A stretch of 64,000 nt of DNA, taken from the NCBI RefSeq assembly GCF_004193775.1, contig NC_041006.1, positions 25,534,388-25,598,387 of the forward strand. Direction: 5' to 3'. The position numbers and the translations under genes are program-made. Shown piece after piece: positions 57,290 to 64,000 of the stretch; the first letter of the stretch is position 1, and each line of letters begins with the position of its first letter. The stretch is from Glycine soja (lineage: Eukaryota; Streptophyta; Magnoliopsida; Fabales; Fabaceae). The notes below the pieces were generated by a model. It searched no databases and was not told the origin of the DNA. It saw nothing but the letters and a program-made list of their open reading frames with translations.

Positions 57290-57345
57290 AGTTAAAGAAA
57301 TTTTTGTCACTTCACTTAAATTATTGGGTGCACGAAGCAATTGTC
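57290..57345. repeat. Right terminal region of MULE B
   Basis: TTATTGGGTGCACGAAGCAATTG resembles the GGGTGC/CAGC end sequence of MULE A, but similarity to the left end is weak. The exact end is uncertain. 57346-57599 holds nothing recognisable. Confidence 0.35.
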
Positions 57346-57599
57346 GTTAACGAGATGGAGCTTGGGAGTTTATGGCTCAACCCGGCCATTAGCTTCTAAA
57401 TTTTTTTTATAATTTCAATTATTTTAAAGTGAAAATAGAAAAAATATAAGGAAAAAATAACAATAAAAAATTATTAAGAAAAACAAAAATATGCATTCTC
57501 ACCCGTTTAATTTCAAATTTATACTAGCTAATTAAATATTACCTCAATTTCATTTCTTTTAAAGTAAAACATTTATTTCATTTCATTTAGGATAAGTGT

Positions 57600-58030
57600 A
57601 TAGATACAAAGAGGTATACACTCAAACAACTAAATACTACCATGAAATCGAGAAGCTCCAGTTAAAGAATGAGCTAATTGGTTGATTTTTCTCCTTACAA
57701 AACTCATCCTAGAATTTGGGAAATTGTTTATAACAGCTTTACAGTTAAAGAATGGCTTGCAATCTAGCCCAAAAACAATTTTGTCTGCACGTAATTGTGA
57801 TGCCCAATTGACTGCTTGCAAAAGTCCCCAGGCTTCGACTTCCTTTGGTTCAGGTACTACTTGCCTGCCACATGTTTTAGCTTTAACAAAATGGCCCTAA
57901 TCGTCACGCTGGCATAGGCCCATTCCAAAAGTTTTGGTCTTTAAATATTGCTGCATCGATATTACACTTTAGAAAACCTTGAGATGATTTTTTCCATATT
58001 GGAGTAGCATTGTGACTCCTTTCTACGACA
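57600..58030 (-). pseudogene. RNase H-like (RVT_3) fragment
   Basis: The minus strand reads WKKSSQGFLKCNIDAAIF (about 57990), then after a frame break VPEPKEVEAWGLLQAVNWAS, ADKIVFGLDCKPFFNCKAVI and NNFPNSRMSFVRRKINQLAH. This is the RNase H-like domain common in plant LINE-derived proteins (E in EAWGL, D in GLDCK). A TGA, a frame shift and missing flanks show decay. It could be a LINE tail or a captured gene fragment. Confidence 0.65.
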
Positions 58031-58547
58031 GTGGAATTATCCTACGAGCATGAAGTCATTCCTGATAGTATTGGTTCGTGCAAGAGACTGATATCTGCGA
58101 TTGAGGATCAATATCACCCCACAATTTGTCATTTCGCCATACTACCTCCATTTCATATGAATTGACATTAATGTTTCTTTTTGCAGATTAAAAAAACAAT
58201 TATTTCAAAATAATAGTATTCATTGGGGTTCAACATTTTTACTGAAATATTCTTATTCACTTCTTAATTTTTATAAATGTATTATTAAGTATGTCAAAAT
58301 AATAATATTTACTAGCTGACAAGATTAGAATAAAAGTTGAAATATTTTATTGAAAATTGAAAATGAGAAGTGATATATATGATTTTTTTTAAAAGGCTAA
58401 AATATTTTTTTTTTGTTTTTATAAATATTGAAATATTTGGAATTCGGTCCCCGAAGAATTTTTGATAAGTTTTTCATCCTTCCAAAATTTAAATATGTTG
58501 CTTTTTACTCTCGAGTTAGGTTTGGGTATGTCCGAACCTACAGATGA
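58031..58547. other. Non-coding stretch before the copia element
   Basis: No gene. TACTACCTCCATTTCATATG near 58140 resembles the CTCCCTCCGTTTC ends of Stowaway MITEs, but I see no matching second end. Confidence 0.3.
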
Positions 58548-59751
58548 TGTTAGACAAATGGCTTCAGTTATCTTAAGAAAGGGGGGGTTGAATTAAGATA
58601 CAAAGACTATTCCCCAATTAAAATTTTACTCTCTCTTTTTGGATTAACAATGCACCCTTAACATGAATTACTCAAAAGATAATTCAAAATAAACTTCTTT
58701 AAAGTAAAAGATAAATAGCAATAAATAAAAGAAGTTTAAGGGAAGAGAGAAATGCAAACTTGATTTATACTGGTTCGGCCATTTCCCGTGCCTACGTCCA
58801 GTCCTCAAGCAATCCACTTGAGATTTTCCACTCTCTTTGTAAAACTCCTTTTACAAAGTCTAAACCACACAAGGACAACTCTTCCATTATGTTCAGGAAT
58901 CCTTTACAACAAGAGACTATCGGTCTCTTAATCCCTTTTCAGAAGTAAGAAGAAGAGAAGAAGAAATCTCTCTTGAAAGAGAAAGATATTACAATTGAAG
59001 ATCAATCAAGATTCCTTATTGAATATAAAAGTGTTTGACCAAAGAATCCTTTTTGAGAGGATAAGACATTTCAGTTCAGAAAAACTCTCTTGATCTTTTG
59101 AGAGGATAAGACTTTTTGGGCAATAAAAACTCTCAAGAATTTTCGTATCCCAAGTCACTTATATATAGGCCTTTGATGGTCATTCAAAAACATTTAAAAA
59201 TATGTGACTGTTGGGATTTATATTCGAAAATCCTTACTGGTAATCGATTACAATAATGGTGTAATTGATTACACAGTTACTTCTCAAGAGTTATAACTCT
59301 TCTTATTTGAAATTTGAATATTTAAACACTAGTAATCGATTACCAATTTACTATAATCGATTACACAACTTTGAAATTTAAATTCAAATTTCTTATGGTT
59401 GTTTTAAAACGTTCCAAACCTTTGGTAATCGATTACAAGCCATGTGTAATCGATTACATGCTTTCCAAAATACTTAAAACCTTTTCAAAAAGCATATTGG
59501 CCACTGGTAATCGATTACATCCTCTGGTAATCGATTACCAGAGAGTAAATCTCAATTTTAAATGATTTAGATAAAATTCTTTGGCCAAACCTTTTACTTT
59601 TTCAATTTGGAAACTTCTTCCTAAGATTCTAGAGATCAACTTGATCATATATCTTAATTTTCTTGGATTCCTGGATTCTTGTCTTGAATAAAACTTGAGA
59701 AGCACTTGATCCTTTAGCATCATCAAAACATCAAAATATCTTGCTTCTACA
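58548..59751 (-). repeat. Copia IV 3' LTR
   Basis: The 1204-bp LTR reads TGTAGAAGCAAG to TTTGTCTAACA in element sense. About ten GTAATCGATTAC motifs (59235-59540) precede a TATATATA box near 59160-59167. Confidence 0.9.
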
Positions 59752-59765
59752 ATCTCCCCCTTTTT
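59752..59765 (-). other. Copia IV polypurine tract
   Basis: AAAAAGGGGGAGAT on the minus strand abuts the LTR start TGTAGAAGC. The remaining 59766-60106 is 3' non-coding. Confidence 0.8.
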
Positions 59766-60106
59766 GATGATGACAATATCCTGAAATCAAGATAAACTAT
59801 ATACAAGTTGATAGCACGTACACACAACCCTTACTCCCCCTATCTTTTGGAATTTACGCCTAAGTTAATGATTTCTAACCCATGTTCTCTCCCCCTTTGG
59901 CAACATCAAAAAGCCAACAACGTATAAGGAAAAGAACTAAGGAAAACAATCAATAGTAAACAAAATCAGTCATAAACTGAAGCAGACCACACAAAGTCTT
60001 AACCAATCAATTTAAAGTCTAGAAATAGTAATAAAAGTGCAAGTTAACCATAACTAAAACAATAAAAGCCAAATACATGGCTGAAATAAAGAACTACTAG
60101 AAAAAA

Positions 60107-61243
60107 CTATGGGGCAGCCGGTGGATCGAAGCAACGGCGAATGAAACCCATGTCGTCTTCAAGATGAGTAATCCATGTATCCATGCCTTCAAAATGAGCA
60201 TCCATGGCATCCAAACGGTCACCTACGAACGCTCGAAGACCACATAGTTCAGAAAGGACTTCATGCATAAGAGTAGATGAAGCATCTCTCTGTGGCAGAG
60301 GAGACGAAGTACGCTCATCAGGAATTAGTGGTGGTAAATCTTGTTTCCTAATCCATTGTCCATCAATATCCTTACGGTACCCAAAAGAAGTTACCACTCC
60401 AACACCAATGGCAAAAGATGTCTTGACTTGAACAAAAGGTTCATCATCGAGAGGAATTTGAAAGTGACGAAGAAATAGAGTGACTAACTGAGGATACGGA
60501 AGAGGTGCATTGGTCCGTAATGCCTTATGCATACGGTACTTAACCAAGTGGGCCCAGTCGATCTGACGATCGGTAAGAAAAGCCCACATCAAAATCAAGT
60601 CCTCCTCAAAGGCTTGAGCAAGATTAGACGAACGGGGTAACAAAATTCTAACAATGATATAGTGCATGATGCGGCAATCAAAGGTTAATGACCCGACAAG
60701 CAATCTGCCAGTCATATCAGCCTAGTCATAACAAACCATACGGCGAGCATCATGACTCAAATAATCGAACTTCCAGTCATCAACAACAGTTCCCTCAAAA
60801 GGAACACCTTGAGTGGGTAATTTAGTCAATGAGAAAAACAGAGATTGATCAATGACAAGAGGAATACCATGCACCTCAGAGTAAAGTGTACTATCCTGAA
60901 TTCTTAAGTTATTGTAAAAGACTCTAACTAGTTCAACATAATGAGGCAACTTTAAAGACATAAAATCAACTAAGTCAGAGTTTTGAAATACTTGATAGTA
61001 ATCAAATGTCTCATCATCAAAGAAAGCTATGTCTAGGTACTTAGGGTCTAATATGATTCTAGTAGAAAATTGAGAAGAGTACCGTAGACGTTGATCATCT
61101 GAAGAAAATAGAGTAGATGATCATAGAGATGACAAGGAAGGAGGAACTGGTGTTATGGGTGCTTCAGATGGTCTGTGGCGTCGATGGCCAGCAACAGCGG
61201 TGGTGATGGAAGATCCCTTTCGCCTTTTCATCAATTCAGCCAT
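60107..61243 (-). pseudogene. Copia IV accessory ORF, putative plant transposon protein domain
   Basis: ATG at 61243 starts MAELMKRRKGSS. One frame of 379 codons runs to 60107, broken by TGA at 61123 and TAG at 60724. It has FFDDETFDYYQVFQNSDLVD, LPHYVELVRVFYNNLRI, KLPTQGVPFEGTVVDDWKFD, then IVRILLPRSSNLAQAFEEDL and IDWAHLVKYRMHKAL. The last segment parallels SNILPSDHNYDLTLP in the Ogre accessory ORFs, so I place all three in one broad family, with low sequence identity. The end (LDAMDAHFEGMDTWITHLED) is probably coiled coil. No signal peptide or membrane helix is evident. Sense to gag, last gene before the PPT, with its own TATA upstream. Confidence 0.75.
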
Positions 61244-61423
61244 TTGAGGAAGTTTTGCATATTTCAATTAATGGAATCAAAAGAGGATTGAAAATGTTAA
61301 AGTTTGGGCTTTGTGGGACGTGATTTGGTTAAGAAACAAAGAAGATATGAGGATTTGAAGTTTGGGGGAAAAAAAGGGTGCCACAATCATGAGTTTCGTG
61401 GCTGCAATGTTTGAAACACATGT

Positions 61424-61431
61424 TATTTATA
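61424..61431 (-). promoter_or_regulatory. Putative TATA box of the copia IV accessory ORF
   Basis: CACTATAAATAACATG lies about 180 bp upstream of the ATG at 61243 and directly below the GTAATCGATTAC cluster, as in the LTR of the same element. Confidence 0.55.
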
Positions 61432-61439
61432 GTGGAGGA

Positions 61440-61585
61440 CGAATGGTAATCGATTACAGGGCTTCGTAATCGATTACAGGACCATACTGCCTACTGGTAA
61501 TCGATTACAGGGATCTATAATCGATTACAGGCTACATGTTCTTGTGTAATCGATTACACGTAATGGTAATCGATTATCAGAACAC
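61440..61585. repeat. GTAATCGATTAC cluster upstream of the accessory ORF
   Basis: Seven copies (some with one change, for example GATAATCGATTACC) in about 145 bp, outside the LTRs. The adjacent 61586-61870 is A/C-rich with repeated CAATCAA and no gene. Confidence 0.85.
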
Positions 61586-61874
61586 CAAACAAGGCTTTTC
61601 TCCTAAAAATTACCTATTTCTATTATCTAAGAACATCATCTAACTCTATCAATCAATTATACTAACAAGCATACAATATTAATCAAGCAAAATCAAAACA
61701 CAATAACACATCAATCAAATACTTACAATTAAACACAATCAAACATCAATCTCAAACACAATCAAAAACTCATTCAAAAACAATCATCAAAGACAATCAA
61801 CATTTAAGCAGAAAACAAGCATCAAAATTCAATCAAGAGTTAACAATCATAGGCAAAAAATAATAAAAAGTAAT

Positions 61875-63094
61875 TAATCAAAGACAAGTGGCATTTGTTT
61901 GTTGTCTCCATAGATCACATATTTACTATCTTTGGGAGAAATATGAATAAACTCTGATGCATCTCCCGCCATGTGTTTGGAGAAGTTGCTATCAATGTAT
62001 CAACTTTGCTCTTCTCCACTTTCATAGTCTTTCAACATGAAATCCAGATTTATGATTTTATTTTTCTAAATCACTTGAAGAATTTATGTCATTATCTTCC
62101 CAAGTGATTTATGCTTTCTTTTCTTTGAGATTCCTCTTGTCGAATTTTTCCATTCTTCTTTTAAAGACAAGACAATCGAATCTCATGTGCCCAGGTTGAT
62201 TGCTTTCATAGCATGTTGGGGCTAAGGAGGAATCTTCTTCTTTGTATTGATGTTTGATTCCATTTTATTTCTTTTGTTTCTCAGAAATTTATTGAACCTT
62301 TTCACAAAGAATCTGAAATCATCATCATCTTCTTCTATTTCAGTCAAGACCTCTTCGTCACTTTCTTCTTGAATAGAAGATGATGAGGCTCTGAGTGCTA
62401 TTCCTTTTCTCTTTATATCATTCTCTTCATGTTGATGGAGTCTCATAAGTTCCATTTCATGTTCTTGAAGTTTTCCAAAGAGAGTGGCAAGAGACATATT
62501 AGTGAGATCTCTTGATTCTGCAATTGCTGTTACTTTTGGTTATCATTGCCTGCTTAAACATCTCAACACTTTGTTAATAAGATCTTCATTAGGAAATATT
62601 TTTCCCAATGATGCAAGATGATTAACTATACGAGTAAATCTCTTCTGCATATCTTCTATGATCTCATATTGAAACATTCTGAACAGTTCATATTCATGTG
62701 TGAGAGTGTTTATTCTAGATCTCTTGACATCAGTTATGCCTTCATAGGTTACTTGCAATGTATCCCACATTTGTTTTGCATTTTTACAATTTGAGACTCT
62801 AAAATATTCATCCATGCCTAATGCAGAAGTGATTATATTTTTTGCCTTTAAATTGTATTGAACCTTTCTTCTTTCATCATTATTTCATTCCTCTCTTGAT
62901 TTTTCTATAGTTGCATTTCTCACTACCTTTGTAGGAATAAAGGGACCAACTTCAATGGCTTCCCATATATTTAAATCTATGGCTTCAATAAGGATCTGCA
63001 TTCGGGTTATCTAATAGTGATAACCTTCGCCATTGAACATAAGAGGCTTATTAATTGAATTTCCCTCAGGAAATGGAAAGTTGGATGAGGCCAT
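61875..63094 (-). pseudogene. Copia IV gag with protease trace
   Basis: ATG at 63094 starts MASSNFPFPEGNSINKPLMF followed by NGEGYHY and a TAG. The gag domain continues MQILIEAIDLNIWEAIEVGP, NAKQMWDTLQVTYEGI and FTRIVNHLASLGKIFPNEDL. Two adjacent stops follow (TGA 62545, then TAA), then VTAIAESRDLTNMSLATLFG. An acidic segment and, one frame on, a knuckle CYESNQPGHMRFDC (about 62210) with Ser for the second Cys lead to a protease-like YIDSNFSKHMAGD near 62005. Sequence then leaves pol completely. It is a gag of the UBN2 type found in copia elements. Confidence 0.8.
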
Positions 63095-63126
63095 ATCTAT
63101 TCTTGAAGTTTTTAAACTTTATACAA

Positions 63127-63145
63127 GAATCCTGCTCTAATACCA
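63127..63145 (-). other. Copia IV primer binding site
   Basis: TGGTATTAGAGCAGGATTC on the minus strand, 2 bp from the LTR. It fits the initiator-Met tRNA type (TGGTATCAGAGC) usual for copia elements, with one change. Confidence 0.8.
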
Positions 63146-63147
63146 CT

Positions 63148-64000
63148 TGTTAGACAAATGGCCTCAGTTATCTTAAGAAGGGGGGATTGAATTAAGATAC
63201 AAAGACTATTCCCCAATTAAAATTTTACTCTCTCTTTTTGGATTAACAATGCACCCTTAACATGAATTACTCAAAAGACAATTCAAAATAAACTTCTTTA
63301 AAGCAAAAGATAAATAGCAATAAATAAAAGAAGTTTAAGGGAAGAGAGAAATGCAAACTTGATTTATACTGGTTCGGCCACTTCCTGTGCCTACGTCCAG
63401 TCCTCAAGCAACCCACTTGAGATTTTCCACTCTCTTTGTAAAACTCCTTTTACAAAGTCTGAACCACACAAGGACAACCCTTCCCTTGTGTTCAGGAATC
63501 CTTTACAACAAGAGACCCTCAGTCTCTTAATCCTTTTTCAGAAGTAAGAAGAAGAGAAGAAGAAATCTCTCTTGAAAGAGAACGGTATTACAATTGAAGA
63601 TCAATCAAGATTCCTTATTGAATATAAAAGTGTTTGACCAAAGAATCCTTTTTGATAGGATAAGACATTTCAGTTCAGAAAAACTCTCTTGATCTTTTGA
63701 GAGGATAAGACTTTTTGGGCAATAAAAACTCTCAAGAATTTTCGTATCCCAAGTCACTTATATATAGGCCTTTGATAGCAATTCAAAAACATTTGAAAAT
63801 ATGTGACTGTTGGGAGTTATATTCGAAAATCCTTACAGGTAATTGATTACAATAATGGTGTAATCGATTACATAGTTACTTCTGAAGAGTTATGACTCTT
63901 CTTATTTGAAATTTGAATATTTAAACACTAGTAATCGATTACCAACTTACTGTAATCGATTACACAACTTTGAAATTTAAATTCAAATTTCTTATGGTTG
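63148..64000 (-). repeat. Copia IV 5' LTR, partial
   Basis: It starts TGTTAGACAAATGG in plus-strand view and matches 58548-59400 with few differences. It is cut by the window edge. Confidence 0.9.

Larger units (their letters stand above)
4250..57345 (+). mobile_element. MULE B, Mutator-like element split by nested retrotransposons
   Basis: With the Ogre I insertion (10671-56105) taken out, about 7.7 kb remains. It has a terminal-repeat-like left end (4250-4400), palindromes (4468-4575), a transposase pseudogene (plus), a MAIN-like gene (minus) whose start is at 56127, palindromes (56940-57065) and a right end (57290-57345). The continuity of the MAIN-like reading frame across the insertion proves that 10670 and 56111 were adjacent. 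That both genes belong to one transposon is inferred from the matching end modules on both sides. Termini are approximate, and no 9-bp target duplication was identified. Confidence 0.6.
58548..64000 (-). mobile_element. Copia-type element IV, lacking RT and integrase (runs past the window)
   Basis: The LTR pair (58548-59751 and 63148 onward) is very similar. The internal 3.4 kb holds, in element sense, a PBS, a gag pseudogene with a trace of protease, an internal promoter-like region, an accessory ORF and a PPT. RT, RNase H and integrase are absent, so it would depend on a helper. LTR ends and the GTAATCGATTAC motif tie it to the two other copia LTRs in the window. Confidence 0.85.

Noticed and set aside
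57400..58547. Host gene between MULE B and copia IV
   Set aside because: Only a broken RNase H-like fragment is found. No continuing exons or open frame.
1..64000. tRNA, rRNA or organelle DNA
   Set aside because: I saw no cloverleaf, rRNA or plastid/mitochondrial gene sequence. The PBS sites are the only tRNA-related segments.

Overview
The window is repeat-dominated plant nuclear DNA, most likely pericentromeric or gene-poor DNA of a legume, probably Glycine. The species is inferred from the style of the LTR families (copia LTRs packed with GTAATCGATTAC, Ogre-type Ty3 elements, a MULE with a MAIN-like gene), not from a search. I see no intact host gene, tRNA, rRNA or CRISPR array. Almost everything is transposable element, stacked in layers.

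Layout. 1-1562: remnants of a Ty3/gypsy element (fused pol fragments and two LTR-like copies). 1812-2995: end of a Mutator-like element (MULE A, minus strand). 4250-57345: a second MULE (MULE B). Its FAR1/MULE transposase pseudogene with an OTU-like C-terminus runs on the plus strand (5232-8175) and converges on a plant-mobile-domain (MAIN-like) pseudogene on the minus strand (10670-8647). That second gene is split: its start codon lies 45 kb away at 56127, because Ogre I (10671-56105, TSD ATAAT) inserted seven codons into its first exon. Ogre I in turn carries Ogre II (20730-27207) in its integrase domain. A solo copia-type LTR (27284-48645, TSD TTCTA) lies 25 codons further on, and that LTR holds the best-preserved element, Ogre III (28806-48452, minus strand, TSD CCTAC). 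After MULE B come an RNase H-like remnant (57600-58030) and a copia element (58548 to beyond 64000, minus strand) that kept gag and an accessory ORF but has lost RT and integrase.

How the genes work together. Ogre III shows the full Tat/Ogre plan: ORF1, gag, protease with a G-patch, a GT-AG intron, RT, RNase H, second (archaeal-type) RNase H and integrase, with a PBS and PPT. It has six in-frame stops, so it is recently dead. Downstream of pol, Ogre I and Ogre III each carry a further sense-strand ORF of the putative plant transposon protein family, preceded by what looks like its own TATA promoter and a 5'-UTR intron. The copia element has an ORF that looks like the same family in the same place, also behind its own TATA box. 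In both superfamilies the internal promoter carries the palindrome that characterises that element's own LTR (TCGCCTGGGCGA in Ogre, GTAATCGATTAC in copia). I regard this promoter-bearing accessory module as the most interesting signal in the window.

Non-coding structure is also informative. All three Ogre elements have a stem-loop of roughly 14-18 bp immediately before the polypurine tract. Upstream of it lie tandem arrays of short hairpins whose stem sequences differ between elements while pairing is kept; in Ogre III these include an eightfold 130-bp array made of two 65-bp half-units. The MULE ends carry arrays of a 23-bp palindrome. All coordinates and alignments were made by eye.
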